A stretch of DNA of 64,000 nt from Isoetes taiwanensis. Taxonomy: Eukaryota; Streptophyta; Lycopodiopsida; Isoetales; Isoetaceae. How positions within the stretch are numbered: position 1 is the stretch's first letter; each line of letters opens with the position of its first letter. The stretch lies in contig JAJEKV010000002.1 in NCBI GenBank assembly GCA_021234155.1, forward strand, positions 37,509,107 to 37,573,106. Direction: 5' to 3'. Below are positions 31,450-45,500 of the stretch, piece after piece. The notes beneath the pieces are model-generated. The model was not told the origin of the DNA. It searched no databases and saw only the letters and a list, made by a program, of their open reading frames with translations. The position numbers were made by a program, and so were the translations under genes.

Positions 31450-34400
31450 TTCCACCTCTCTTGAATCTATCTCTGCTCTTACCTCGTCTTTGTCTTGTGC
31501 CTTAGTTCACAAGGCGCCCAAAAATTTAACCATTATAAATAACCACTACAAAACCACTATGATAGTGGTTTTCTGAGCAAAAATACTTTTTCTCAATAAA
31601 ATCCACATATTAAAGTGGTTTTTAAAATGTGAATGTGGTCATATGAGGTTTTCCATAGTAATTTCTAAGCTAACATGACTTGCAAAATTGTTACTAATTT
31701 TTTTAATATGGTTTGTGATTGACTTTTGCAATTTCTTATTCAGAAAGAATGTTAGTGGTTTTTGTTACGGAACATTTAAGTCATTGTGTGGTTCTACATC
31801 TACTTTCTCCTGCTATGACTTTAAATTACTTGTGGTTTTAACATGGTTTTGTCGGGTCAATCTTTGTAAGATGGAAGCTAACATAGTCTATATAGTCAAT
31901 CTTTCATGGTTTTTCTTTATAGTTGATGGTATTTTATAGTGGTTTTATCTAAACTTAACAAAACATAATTTGAGATATTAATTACAAATTCCAATTTCTA
32001 GGGTGGAAATGATCTCAAGATTTGTAATGTCGTGTCCTACAAGTGCGACGATTATGTATGTTAAGTTATAGAAACCTTGAATATTCAAGTAAAGTACATT
32101 AACTTGTGAATATTTCTTATGGATTCAAGTTTTAGGATCCCAATGTCAAGATAGAATTTATTCTAAAAACGCTTAATCTATGCATCTCTATAGAATAGTG
32201 TGATATCGTAGATTGCGTGAGATGTATTAAAATGATCAACTTAGAACTTTACATGTGAAGACGACAAACTTAGTTTGTAGTTGTGATGTACACACATTAT
32301 GCTTCCACATTATTATTTGATGTATTGCATTTTAAATGTTGTTTTCTATATCACTTGATAAAGCTGAGAAAGAAAACAAATGAGGGCAATTTTGCGAGTC
32401 AATAAAATTTCAGTTCAAGTTCATTTCGATAGACTTTGCAAATTGTTATGTCACTTTTTCTCTTTTATTTAATTTCTAACCTTACAACCATGCAAAATAC
32501 TACTTTTAGTAGAAACCATTGGTTTTAAAAGCATTGACCATAATATTGCTTGAGCATTGACCCTAGGTATTTATAAAACCTGACAGTTCAAGCTTCGGCA
32601 GGATTAGCTCCATTGATTCCAAGTACAATGCTTAGTTAAAATCGTGACTCCATCCCGCTTTAAAGGATTTCATGTGATCCGTGGGCATATTCCTTTTTTG
32701 TCAATTTCCACTATAGTGTTCATATAGATTCAACCCCTTTAACAACCACATACATGTTTTTGAATGATTTTCATATCTTATGATCATATGCACATGGGAA
32801 TTGTGGTTTGCACTCAAATTAGCCTACCGTTATAATATACTGTGTGGTACAAAATTTCTAAGGCGGAGTGTCAATTTGGTGGTACAAGATTTCTACTTGA
32901 GGTCGAATATTAATGGTTCTTTTTAGAAAGTTTCAAGCCATATTGCAGGAGACCGCTGATGGATAATGGCATCAAGATCCGTAATTTATTAGGAGAATCA
33001 AAGTTGTAGTAGCTGACCGGGATGTTGGTCTCTCTATGATGATGCCGATCAAGAAGAATAGAATAGAATAGAATAGAATAGAAATAGCTTTTTAACGCCC
33101 ACGAGAAAAGTTAAATTCTGTGAATGATGCATTGCTACTACTAATGAATATTGATTCCACAAATACCAAAATGAACAATAAGACTTACTTGACCTTCAGA
33201 AATAAATCAAAATTCAGATGGGGTAATATTTACTAAAGCTGTTTTAAAAAATTCATCTTATCTTATCTTTAAAAAAAGAACTTTAAGTATATCGAATTAG
33301 CAAAGGTTTGAGTTAAAGGTTTGGCCGATAAGTTGCATACTCTAACACATGTTATATACTAAATTCAAATGCAACTATTGAATGCCATTGACATGAACCT
33401 TCACACAATATTTTCTGCTTGAATATTTCAAGAACGTTGAATATTGGATGATCATATCGCATAAGTAACAACTGAAAGGCTGCTTATAATCGATAAACAA
33501 AATGAAGTGATTCCATCAAGATACACGACATAAAAGAACCTAGAAATAACACACACACAATTTCTTTGAATCAAATAGATTATTACCGTAGCATTGAGTA
33601 CAAGAAACTTTCTCACAATTACACGCTTCTTCATATTCTATGATCGCTGAAAACAATGTCATTCAATCAACATGACATATATTACAAACAAAGGAGAAGA
33701 CTCCTCACCTAATTTTTCAAACCGTTCTTTCACCCAATAGGATAGTAAAAAGTATGTCGCCCAATGCCACTTTTTCTCGACAATCAACATTTTAAGAAGA
33801 CAATCCCAAGATTGCCACCTCTTTTCCCTCATAAGATGGCACCCAAGCAATCGCGGTTCTCTTTGTTTATTAAATTCAACCACGCACTACCTCTTTCCCC
33901 TCAAGCCTTTTCATTTAATGATTAACAAGAGCATACCAAAGAACCATCAAATGAGAGGCCAAATGGGATGCGTAACCATGCTTGATAGCTTGAACGTCAA
34001 CAAACATCCTCCAAGAGCCAAATAGGAATATTTCCGCACTTATGCAATTGAAGTAGCCTATTTGGCAATGTCATAGTCTTGGTCTCAAAGTGCAAATAGT
34101 CCTTGTATCCCTAGTCAGCCCCTCATGACTACAATTGAAGGGCTCCATTCCTTCCAGCCAAGATGGGTACTGCGCTTGCATCATCAAAATCAATACTAGA
34201 ATTTAGTAGTCGTATCTATAATAGTTCACGAAAATACACATTTGTTTCAGATCCTTCTTTATGGGAGAAAATATATACCCGAAGCTTACCATACCATCGC
34301 CTTCAACCAATACTATCCCATTTTGAACTACCATAGCATACCGCTATACTATGAACAGTGGACCGAGATGGACCGCTCAGCCTGCATGCCTTTAAGTGTA

Positions 34401-35460
34401 ATTTCTTCTATTGTGCATTCCCTTGTCTTTCCATCCAATAAGTATGCCTTTGCTCGAAATAATGTTTTCTCCCCAAGCCTCTAACTTATAATTCTCTTGT
34501 ATGTTGGACCATAACTCAATCAGCCATGTTTTGGGAACTTCATGCATGGATGATGCCTCCATTTGGCGCATGTATTTCCTCCACGGTTAGGAGGTATTAG
34601 AGCCATCTCACCCAAAGACTTTGCAATTCCATAGATTTTAGAATACAAAAGACGCATTTAGAGCATATTTACTTCCATATCTTTCTTGATTGTTGCATCT
34701 GTAATAGCTTGGCAAAGGTGTCACCTATTCTATTCTATTCTCAAAAATAACACCAAGTGAAGGCCTGAGGGCCAATGATATCTACATCATCTAAAAATAT
34801 GGCATTCTCCCCCGCCATATGCTCCAAAGGAGAGGTGTTTTGGACCACAAAGTTCATTCCAATGTATAGCATAAGTCTCAGAATAACCCTCTTTGCCACG
34901 CCTCTTGTTTCCTAGTGTCCATCCATTTGTGCATAATAAAACCATCCTAGTCAAATCAGAAGTAATTCTGCTTATATATTAAAACTAATCTTCTACTTAC
35001 TGTCCAATGCAGTACACATAATCAGCATGTACCCATTGGCTGAAAAACCTGTTAAGCTCCTTTTGTGCTTTAAAACCCAAATCGCTTGAATGGATCTCGT
35101 GACACCTGCCATCTTTCATGCAAGTGGTTCTTGCAAAAGTATTACATTGTATCTCTCCATAGCAAATTCTCCCCTATTACCGCTTACTTGCTCAAACATT
35201 CTTCTTGTCAGATGAGTAACACGTGACTTAAAGCTTGCTACATTGTGTGCATGAGATACAATGCATCAATGATGAGCAGATCAAACCCATATACCGATAC
35301 AAACTCAAGATCATGCTAGAATCACGCACACCAGATCACGCGCCGCATTCTAATAACAATTATCTCTCAATCAAGTATTAAACATGTTCATTGTTTTCTT
35401 TTCCTTGTCCGGGTACATGTTCGCTTCAACAAGTTATTATAGTAGTATGAGTTGTAGAAG
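31450..35460. other. AT-rich DNA with short repeats, no gene recognised
   Basis: 31535-31960 carries recurrent GTGGTTTT words and a small hairpin ACCACTATGATAGTGGT near 31555. A GAATA microsatellite lies at 33056-33083 and a related TATTC run near 34729. Minus-strand frames at 33452-33634 and 33659-33883 have no known motif. Confidence 0.35.
33056..33083. repeat. (GAATA)n microsatellite
   Basis: About five to six copies of GAATA. Related runs occur near 24180, 25790 and 34730, suggesting that the motif is common in this genome. Confidence 0.9.
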
Positions 35461-35463
35461 AAA

Positions 35464-35805
35464 TTGGCATTACAATATCACACCTTCTACACAAGCTTCC
35501 CTCACCCCGGCCAACAAAGAAAGAAGCAAGGATCTAATGATAAATTCTTTTATGGTTTAATGAGGGCTACACACTCACTCAAGACAATTTCAAAGTTCAG
35601 ATTACAGTGTGATGGTTTGTCAGAATGGCATATAGAATACATCTTTGATGGAAAACTTGAGGCAATCCCCGTGATGAATAACATTAGCATCAAGTGCATT
35701 TTCACCTCCAACTCTCAAGTATATAAAGATTCCTCAACCTCGAATCAAAGGCTCAATAAAGGGCTTCCAGGACCGTTAGTACCCGTAATTCGATCTTCTC
35801 TTTAG
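35464..35805 (+). CDS. Unrecognised ORF, 113 codons
   Basis: An open plus frame with balanced amino-acid composition, including FRLQCDGLSEWHIEYIFDGK. No signal, membrane segment or motif I know. The minus strand of the adjacent 35.9-37.0 kb also has coding-like frames, so this could be the antisense shadow of an older gene on that strand. Confidence 0.2.
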   Translation: MALQYHTFYTSFPHPGQQRKKQGSNDKFFYGLMRATHSLKTISKFRLQCDGLSEWHIEYIFDGKLEAIPVMNNISIKCIFTSNSQVYKDSSTSNQRLNKGLPGPLVPVIRSSL

Positions 35806-35899
35806 AATAAAACAAAACTGGAAAAGTTAGTTCTTCACATCTTGACCTTTTCCTCCATTTATCCGCCACAAGGCTAACAACACCACTACTTACATCGCG

Positions 35900-37025
35900 G
35901 TTCGAAATACCAAAACCCATCTCAATGTAGTAGAAGAGCTAAATTTCTTGATCTCCAGCACTCTTGCCGTAGATACAAATCTTCCCAAGGCATTGGAGTG
36001 ACATGTTACTGGCAATTATTGGTTGGACATATCAAACTCCTCGTGATGAGTAATGCATTCTCGCTTGATTGCCCGTGAGGCTACGCCCCGCAGTAATTGT
36101 TTGGCAATGCTCGCGAAGTAATGGGTACCTCTATACCTCTTGTGCTTGGATCCTAAATATTGCATTTCCTCCATCTACCGGCATGCCAACATTCATGACT
36201 GTTGTGTCATTCGTGAACTCTTCCCCTGCCAGTATCTCGTTGACGCAATGCTCAAGTATCACCGTAAGCTATGCTCTTATTTGTGCATCTGAATTTTATG
36301 CAATGTAGCCGACAGATTGTGGCCAGAATGTCACTCCATCCTTTCTTGTCTTGTGGCAACCGTACAAGTTTCATACTCCGCATACCTTGATGTTCTCTAC
36401 CAACACGCCATTTATTTTTCTCTTTGCAAATCAAGTAAACTCAATGTAAATACCATCTTTAATAACTTTGAACCTATAAACTCTTCCTCAATCTTCATCG
36501 TGTATGTATATTATATGTCTTTTGTGAAAAGGGAGCCCCATGTCTTTGGTAATTTTTTTTCATGCATTTCTAGTCAGCTTGGAACACCTAAAAGCCATTC
36601 ACCATCCTACCCATTTTCCTTTTCTCAACAATTATTTTTAGCAATTATGGATGCTAAACCACTATCATCCTTGCTTGGAAAAGCAACTAACACATCATTT
36701 TGAAGTTTTTCCGATCCCCATACATGTCCAAACAGCTCAAGTTCAACCGCATATGCCGTGAAATTGGATCATTTTAGCCTTGCAACTCCTGCCTCATTGT
36801 ATTGATCATTGCATAAATTGTCCGCTTTCAAATTCATATGGATGCCTCATTCGCGATTGGTTTCTCGTAGACTCGCCCATTATCTAGGGTCCATAGTCTT
36901 TTGAAGTATTCCATCAACTCCGCAATGTTGGTGTCTTCGCAAACATTTGAGGTAATCAGCGTTCTCAAGCAAGATGCTCCTCCCCAGAGCTCAATCAAAG
37001 AGACAACATTCCTTCGCCTTAGCAC
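35900..37025 (-). pseudogene. Unrecognised decayed protein-coding segment
   Basis: Read on the minus strand, successive pieces look like real protein broken by a few stops and frame changes. 37025-36834 (63 codons) includes YFKRLWTLDNGRVYEKPIAN. It then reads, past a stop and with one later stop, NEAGVARLK and FTAYAVELELFGHVWGSEKL, then NDVLVAFPSKDDSGLASII. Further on come KTWGSLFTKDI, MKIEEEFIGSKLLKMVFTL and, near 36270-36150, GEEFTNDTTVMNVGMPVDG. I could not name the family. It could be a multi-exon gene whose introns were not recognised, or a relic. Confidence 0.3.
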
Positions 37026-40000
37026 TCAACATGATGTATATAAACTGTAATGACAAAAAGGGCACCCCACTAGCACACTTTGCAACGAAATAACACGCGT
37101 AAACAATTTTACCCCCTTTTTCTAAAGTCTCACACAACCTTGTTTTTGTACAATGGCGCTTTGGTGAGATTCCGACTTTGTCTCATAATGTAAATAACCT
37201 TCTTTTAATCTACAACAAAGACATAATGCACACTTGCATCAAAAGTTTTCTAGGCATATAAGCTCTTCTTTTCATTATCTATACCGCCAGCTTGTAAAAG
37301 CCATGGTTTTTGCAAGTCGTGAGTCAATGTGTTGTGCGCAGCTAAGCTTGGCACCAAGAACCAAAATATTAATGCTTATAAATGTTCATTAGTAGCATAA
37401 AGCCAAACATTCATAATTATTCATCTAGTAATCAACATGAACCATTCATCTAGTACTCATTCATTCATCTAATAATCATCCATTCGATGCTGAATCCTTA
37501 TAGTACAGTTTAAAAATAAATGGCATATCTGAATCCCAAAGCAAGAAAAGAATTTTCGCAGTTCCTCAAATCAAGAGGGCTTCTCTTAGAGAATTTTTCC
37601 ACTCACTTAGAATCAAGCAATGCAAATAATGTACCTGAAATCGTGAGTTCATCCTTCTTGGATTTTTTAGCCAAAGAATCAAAGTTTTCAAGCCAAAATT
37701 TCGCTGCTACCTGCAGCCATCATTCTTTGAGCCAAATGAAACGTCTAGCACCACTGTTAAGGTTTTCCACAAATGTATCCTAGGGTTTCGGTTACACCAA
37801 TGACCTGCGAAATTGGAAACAAGAGATGTCGACCTTAGCCAAATTCGGACAAATTCCAAATCCATGGTCTATTCCATAAATGAGGCATATAGTAGACATA
37901 TAATACTAAAAGGGCATGGAAGTATTGTTAGTAGAATTCCAGGCAAAACAGAAGCTTGTTGCAATCAACAGCTTGAACTGAAAAATCTTGTTGTAGACCA
38001 TATTCCTAACTATTCAAAGAAAAAGAGGGCATCTAGAATTTACAACATTCAAAGATGCCATAGTTGAGATACAGAAAGATCCATGTCAAGATACATTAAA
38101 GAACAAAAAGATATAGAGAAATGACATAGCTCAAAGGGATTGTGGTAGAATTTGGCATATGGTACTCTTCTACGTGTTAATTTGACATTGTAAGAAGTTG
38201 TGAGTTAATATTATAATTTGGTTGGTTATGGATTGAATGATCTAGATTTTTGTGTTGAATTACAAAGAATGATGAACATAAAATATTATCTTCTATTGGA
38301 AAAATTTATAACATTGAGAGCATTATTTCGAATGCAAAAAAATATACAGATCATTGGAAAAATATAGGGCATTGCAGAAACCATTGGAAGATGCAGTAGT
38401 AGGAGCATTATTTTACTGATGACAAATTCATCCTATGCATTCACTAGGGTTGAATACCCAGACCTATAGCTCTATAAATATTTAAGATTCTATTGAATTG
38501 TAGGTTTTCGAGATAGAAACCTAATATTTAGAAAGTTGACATTTAGAGTTACTTGGTCCAATTATTTGAAGATCAAATAGTGCAAAATTTGCCATGGAAA
38601 AACAATCAAGATGAACATGAAACTTGGATAGGGTAGCAAAAAGGGGCGTACTCACAAGGCTGTGTGGAAAAAAACTTGATCAACCACCAAGGAAATCTAA
38701 GATGATAGTTGTACATCAGAAGGAATATCTACTTGCATTGTGATGTCGCCTTTGGAACTAGACATGTAAGGGAACATTAAGTTGGATCTATTGTTAAAAC
38801 TGTCAGGCAAGCATATTATCCTTAAGAATGTGATTGGGATTCCAAATCACCCATGCTTTTAGGTTTTGTAGCACTCTCAACTTTCGCAGACTTAGTTCCA
38901 CACCTGATATGTCCATGTACACTTTTCCAAGGGTAGGAGAAGTGTACAGATTGGCAATCCAGTGTACTGTTAAATAATGCTTGAAGCCATGACCATGCTG
39001 GTTGAACCTATGCAAGCTGAGATGTAATTGTGCAATATCTTGCCTCTTCTTCCTGATATCAACTTCATCAAGATATGCCTCCCTCAATGTAAACTGCCAT
39101 TGTATTGATATTTTGGGTGATTTCGAGATATTTTGTAGTGATTTCAAGATATTTTGGGTGATGTCTACTATTTCAGTTTCAGCTTGTTGACCAGTAGAAT
39201 GCCAACATGTTTAAACATATGTAATAGGACAAATCCTACCCTGATTGTTAATCATATTGTTTGGATGGAATCCGCCGATAACTATATGCAAGTGGTGCAG
39301 ACGTGGTAAGGCACCCCATGATATTTGCATAGGATGCACTGGACAGCTCGTGAAGAGATGGAACTCAGTTTGAATGGTAATATGAATACTGAAGCAGGCC
39401 CAGTTCATGTCCATGTCAGTGGCTCAATGATCGAAAAAATACTTCACGTAGACGGTGGTACAATCTATCATATAATGCTCGAAGACCCGCTAGCAGTTTG
39501 CACAACGCTCCAGGACAAGCTACCAAATGGCACATTCTCAATGAATTATGCTAGAAGAGTAATTGATTCCTTGCAGAACTAAAATGAGTAGCAATGCATC
39601 CTGAGCACTCCTACATTGCTCAAAGTATTAATTTGTTAAAGTTCTATAAGCTAGATTTTCATTTTGCTAAGATCTATACATAACACTTCCAACTGTTGTT
39701 GTAGCTCTTAGGTTCATTTGAATAGTAAAAAACTTTCTCATAGAGACATATTATTACCATATTAAAGTATCCAAAAGCTTATTTGCGCTATGATAGCCAT
39801 GTAATTTGTAATCATGCACATGGAACCATAGCTACCAAAGAACACTTCCAAAATTGGCCTACTAGAAAGTTGATTGTGGAGTTTCTTAAAAACATTGTTG
39901 TAGGAGTTAATTGTGGAGTTCTTTAAAACTGTCATCATAGTTCTTCATCATGCACATGGAACCGCTTGAAATTAATAAGGCTGGTTCATAGCATAACTGT

Positions 40001-40050
40001 GCCATTGAAAGGGAAAAAAGGTTGCATAGTATAACTACATGCCCAGAAGT
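37026..40050. other. No gene recognised
   Basis: Plus frames at 37520-37783 (87 codons) and 39325-39582 (85 codons) start with ATG and have ordinary composition. I recognise neither and see no conserved context. Confidence 0.3.
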
Positions 40051-40063
40051 TCTCATATATGCG

Positions 40064-40172
40064 TTCTAACAATGACTTCATATTGCAGCTTCAAGTTCAG
40101 TCCGTTGTTTGATGCTTTTCTAACAATGACTTCATATTGTAGCTTTATGTTCAGCTCTCTACTTCATGCTTC
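40064..40172. repeat. Two tandem copies of a 54-bp unit
   Basis: TTCTAACAATGACTTCATAT starts at 40064 and 40118; both are followed by TTGNAGCTT and GTTCAG. Confidence 0.85.
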
Positions 40173-40542
40173 GCAAAGTGATGCTTGCAAAACCATGCTC
40201 ATATTGGTTGTTTTCACAAAGAAAGCAATTTGCCAGACTCCATATCATCCAATGAAATCTATCCTGCACATTGTTATATCTGCAAACATTTAGACCTAGA
40301 AGTGTGCTAAAAAAAAGGAACAACTAGAACCGTGTTTACCGTTCAATCAACATTTGTACAACATATGATGCGAGCACACATTGTGGGGTTCAACGAGAGG
40401 GTAATTGATTGAGGGTTTAGCAAGGGTAATTGATTGATAGAATGACAATATGTTTCGGTATGGGGTAAACATAATTTCCAATGTAACATAATCATCAATC
40501 TCAATAAAATTCCGAAGCTTTAACACCTGCAGATGCTATCTA

Positions 40543-41092
40543 CTTCCCAAATTGACTAGGAGTTAAACTGTGAGGGGATTCACTTGGGTGAATCCTCTAG
40601 CCATAGAGGATTCGCTGAGGAATCCCGAGATCTGCTTAAGTGAATCCTCCAATCAAATCACCCTAAAAAAGCTTCCTACAAGAGGCCTATAAAGTGCAAT
40701 CAAAGCATGTTAAGTGTGCCTATGTGCCAAGCCTATAACCCATTAAATCCGCCACTTGGAGTAAGTGTGGTTCAAAAGTGGGGTTAGGCCCTAAAAATCT
40801 GCTGGAATTAAAATTTCCAGCTTTTAGATTTTTGGATGCCCGCAAAATTCCAAAGTGACAAAAATAACATAGTTTAGCGTGCGTAAAATCCTGTATATCC
40901 GAAGTCTTGTTCTATATTAAATCCTAGACGATATCTATAGGCAAATTGTCTCGTAAGGCTTAGAAAAGTTTAACCTCTCGCTTGGAGGATTCTACGGAGT
41001 GAATCCTCCAAGCCAAGCGAGGATTCACTTCAGAATCCCGGTGATCTCGCTGAGTGAATCCTCCTTGGCTGCTCTAGTCAATTTAGGGAGCC
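40543..41092. mobile_element. About 550-bp inverted-repeat element with GAGGATTCAC palindromes (MITE-like)
   Basis: The left end CTTCCCAAATTGACTAGG (40543) mirrors the right end CTAGTCAATTTAGGGAG (to about 41092). Just inside each end lie several GTGAATCCTC and GAGGATTCAC words forming nested palindromes, for example 40576-40595 and clusters at 40985-41065. The interior is AT-rich and non-coding. The structure fits a non-autonomous DNA transposon. The exact ends and target duplication are not resolved. Confidence 0.7.
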
Positions 41093-41819
41093 AATAAAGT
41101 GGGCGTTTTAACACATTCAACTTAAAACATATGGATGTATGTTTGATTTAAGATGACAGATACAAATCATGTTAAATGAACCATATGACTTGTGGTATGG
41201 GGAAATTTAGAATTGGATTTAAATTACACCTAAAAGGACATTATGGCATGTAGAACTTACACATCTGCCAACATATTCAAATAAAATGCATTCTCAACAA
41301 AAGCAATTTCCGATAACTATATTTAACACATTATTTCCTTATAAATAACAAAGCTTTAGTACAACAATTGTCCGCGTATATAAGATCACGACAGCATAAT
41401 CACAAAATGAAATAACGTAAAGAGGCAATTAATGTAAAAAACAACTTTAATAAATTAAAGCACCTGAAATAAACAATGCAAACTTATTCCTAGCACTACT
41501 TGCTATGCATTCTCAGGTAAACCCATCTCAAACATGCACTCTTGAGTTGCACCCATTCGACTCTAGTTTCCAGTTTTTCATGGGTGTGTAAGACATGCCA
41601 CCATATAGCACATGCAAATTTATGCCTATCAATATCACATGGATCCTGCATGCACAAAAGAATACGTATATCAAAGTCCATCCAACCTTTAATCATCCTT
41701 CCCACCTTCACAAAAGCATCAATTATGCTTCTGGACCCCAGGAAACTTACCTCACATACTAGTATCGGTGCACAGCGTTCTTTGAGCAGGTGAAACACAG
41801 CAAATGCTTTGGGATCACG
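41093..41819. other. No gene recognised
   Basis: AT-rich. Antiparallel frames at 41496-41798 show no motif. Confidence 0.35.
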
Positions 41820-42380
41820 GTGAGAAAAACTTCTCCTTTTCCTTTCCCTTTTGCTATATCAGCATTTTTATTTTTTTTTTCTTATTTCTCTACTTTTCTT
41901 TTTCTTTTCTTTTTCTTTTCGTCTTTCTCACATGTTTCCTTGTTTTCCCATCCTTTCCTTCCCCTTCCTTGTTCGATATCACTTTTGCTCCTTTCTCCAC
42001 CTTTTTCCCTCTTCTCTCTTTTTTTCTTTGCCTTTTTTCCACTTCCCTTTTTCTTTTTTTATGCCTTCTCTTTTCCCCACCCTTTTTTCATGTCTTCCTT
42101 TTTCTCTCAACCTTTTTACTCTTTAAGCCCTTTTCCATGCCTATTTTCCTTCTCTTTTCCTCCTTTTTCCCACTCTTTCCTCCTTTTTTTGTATGCCCTT
42201 TTTTCCCTTCCATTTTCTTTTCTCCCTCCACGACTTTCCATACTTGCTTTGCATTCCTTTTGCCAATATCCTTATCCTTTCCCTCTTTCCTTTCATGTTT
42301 ACTTTTCTCTCTTTCCACTTTCCATTTTTCATAAATTTCTGCGCAAAGTGCCTATATGCTTTCCCCATACCATTTCTTTT
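41820..42380. repeat. Polypyrimidine tract (T/C on + strand)
   Basis: About 560 bases dominated by CTTTTTCC, CCTTTTC and TTTTCTTT words, of the same style as at 22598, 49930 and 54230. The 208- and 176-codon frames over it are composition effects. Confidence 0.92.
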
Positions 42381-42382
42381 GC

Positions 42383-42500
42383 AGGTTGCCCCTGGGGGCA
42401 GCCCTCGTCGCCGTAATGGGTTTGTGGGATATCGCGAGTATATGTGGAACCATACTTCGATATATGTTCGATGGCTACTAAAAACCCTTTGTTCCACTAT
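42383..42500. repeat. GC hairpin repeat family, copy 6
   Basis: GGTTGCCCCTGGGGGCAGCC, then CTCG, then the AT arm (TGGGTTTGTGGGATAT, GAGTATATGTGG, ATATATGTTCG) and AAAACCCTTTGTTCCACTA. In this copy the hairpin follows the polypyrimidine tract rather than preceding it. Confidence 0.65.
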
Positions 42501-45500
42501 GCATACCACCGCGGTGGAGTTCGTTGTGGATCAAGGATGGTACGGACCGGATTAGCTGGCGGCTCAATCGATGAATAAGAACAGTGAGGGAGCTTTGGAA
42601 TGGAGAGAAAAATTTGTGAGCATTTACATCAGCCTAATACTGAAGAGGCGATTTGATGTCTATAATCACCTTGGCTCCAGTATTCGCTTTGTCTTCATAT
42701 GGTGGTAGCATCGATGGTGAGCAAGCAGGGACTTTAAGATTTGTGAGGACTAAATATCTAAAGCCTTGAGCATACTGCCCGCAAGGTCTTATTGATTCAT
42801 CGGCGGAGAAATGACTACTTGAGACCAAAAGGTGGAGCAGGGTAACAATTCGGCTGTTCCACGGTTCACCCAAATTTTACATGTGAGGCGATCAAGGACC
42901 GCGGCCGGATCGATCAAACGTGAGCCGTCAGTCCCTTACGTAATGCGTGTATTAGAGCGCCTGATACATGCCACGATGACCGGCGGACCCAAAGCGGGTA
43001 TAAGCTGCATGTCCAGAGGACAAGCGGCTGTTGGTATTGAAGATCACATTACCATTGAACCATAATATATTTGGCAGGCAGCCTTTGGATGATCACGGAG
43101 ATCCTTGCGGCAACAAGATGGTCTATTTGAGGAAGTGCTGCGGCAGAAGAGGCCGGCTTGCAGCCACCACAGGTGCAGCTCTAAGTTTGGAAATAGTATT
43201 TTGGGCCCTTATGTTTTGAGCGTAATCACAAATTGTACATTAAAAATTTTTCACGGTAGGGATGGCTGTTTCCTACAAGAGCACATGGACTAAAAGCTCT
43301 TTTCAATAGTCCTAGAAGCAATCATTTTCCATTTACGTACAGTTCTGTAATGATGCGGAACTTGACCACACTTGTATAGAAGCCCAGGAGAAAAGGGGCT
43401 TGGAAAGGCTGTCAATCTGCTGAAGGATAATGCAGGAACAGAAGGCTGACAAGCTATCACACTTAGCCAGCCATGGAATCCAGTGAACGGCATTTTCTGA
43501 GCCGGGATGGTTCCACAAGGTATCAAATGGACTTAAAAGAAATGGGCATAGAATTGATCAAATTTCAAAAGAGGTATATGGACGACTGTGGCGGATACCG
43601 CGCCAATGATGCAAGCGAAACGCGTAGGGGCCACAACACGATTTCTTCAACGGCGAACCGGTGCAATTTATTTATTTACGGATCTAGCCCAATGGGAGTC
43701 CCGCCAGACACAACAATACTGGCGGATTGGTGCAAAATACGCAGGAATGTGGAATTGGTAAGCTTAGTGTACGTCTCACGAGACCAAAAGATATTTTAGA
43801 TTTTCTTTTCCAGCCTTCGTTATACCCGAGGTACAAGCATTCAGCAACTCTGCACTACAACGGACGTTAGTATAGTTATGGTGTGGGCAGGTACTGGCTC
43901 ACATTGCACAAAGATCTCCCAAAAATTTTGTCTGTGAGGTTAATCGAAATCTACACTTGTTAGCGTGGCATTGTAGTGTAAAGTATCCTAGATGCTATTT
44001 ATAAGGCCCGGGTGAAAGCAGAGAGAAGAGCTTTTGAGGCTGGTTCTGCCGTCCCTTTGACCCCTTTGCCTTAATCCACATCTTGCCATTTGTGATAATT
44101 AAAAGCATATAAATTTACAACTTTTGGGAAGGTTAGTATCCTAATTTTTTCTCTCATCGTTTAGACTAAAAAGATGAATTGGTGGATACATTCTATGATA
44201 AATGTTTTTACATAAGTTGATTACTATAATATAATGTAATAGTTATGCGAAACTATGTCCCTATTGTCTCTTGTTGGAATAATCGGAAAAGTACCAGAAT
44301 TTTTATTAGAGCGTGGGATGCTTGAGCAAGCAAGGAATATATTTCTGATTCCGGGATGTCGCTGAAAAGGATGTACCTATCGCAAGAGAATGACCTTATC
44401 ATATGGATAATTTGTTACAGACAGTGTGAAAGGATGTGGTTGTCTTATAGTTGTGGACAAGGGCAAGCGCATCCGTGAACGATACCAGATGGTGATTTTA
44501 AATTGCTCTTGAGATCGCGGGAAGAGATTTGAAGGCAGCCTGATTCGCGAGAAAGGTCTAACAAGTGCGAATAGTTTTGCGGGGGAATTTAATGCCGATT
44601 GATCTTAATGTAGCCACTACAAGTTGCCGCGTTGGTCGTGAAAGTCGCGATGGGTGTTGATGCCATGCAAAAGATGGAATCTGGCCCGCCGGCGGTTCAA
44701 TTTTTAGTTTCATTTTTGCACGGTGATTTATGAGGAATGTGGTGCGTACCATTTTTATGCACTTCGGTAGAGTTTATGTTGAAACCGGTATGTTAGGTGT
44801 TTTAATGATGGTAATCAAATGTGCACTAATGGCATCTAGTATTAGGGATCCTGCTTTATGCTCGGGGAGACCTGCATCTTCCACGCGGCTTATCAATAGG
44901 AAATGCAATATTTGTGATATCTCACCAGAGCAGGTGAGTGGATTTTATGGTAGTAAAGCGTGCCACACAAGGGAGATCGCCTTCCACGAGGTATAAGGCT
45001 GACATGATTTACTTCAGGCACATGTTGCATTTTGGTTTTGGGTGCGGTCGCGGCGGGTTAGATTTAGGATGAAAGACCTTTCAAATATGTGAGGTACTGA
45101 ACTCAGCCAGAAAATATATGAAGCGTGAATAGCGATATGAAAATGAACTTAAAGATGGGAGGATGTATAGCAGGGAAAGGTCAGCTATCAGAGATGGGAT
45201 GCTACCTTAAGCTCTCTTTAAATGCTATTCTGAATCATACCCACGCCCGAATATCCACAAGTCCTTGGTGGTGTTTTGCTAGAATGGAATGAACCTTTGT
45301 TTACAGAATTGTACTTGTGATTTCCTTGGAATCTTTTTAGTTTATATTTGCACATGGAATTAGGTAGTTGATGGTGTAATGAAGACTAGAAATATAGATG
45401 TAATAAAGGAATCCGATACCTATTAGTTCAAGCAAAATGCTTCTTGTGGAATTATTTATTGCGGCTCCTTGGATGAAGAAAATTTACTTGAGAAAAGATA

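Noticed and set aside
31543-39135. A second CACTA element from CACTACAAAA (31543) to TTTTGTAGTG (39135)
   Set aside because: Similarity stops after about ten bases, the flanking trinucleotides do not match and no subterminal arrays exist.
41790-42416. 208-codon plus frame resembling a membrane protein
   Set aside because: Hydrophobic only because TTT, CTT, TCC and CCC codons dominate a T/C tract.
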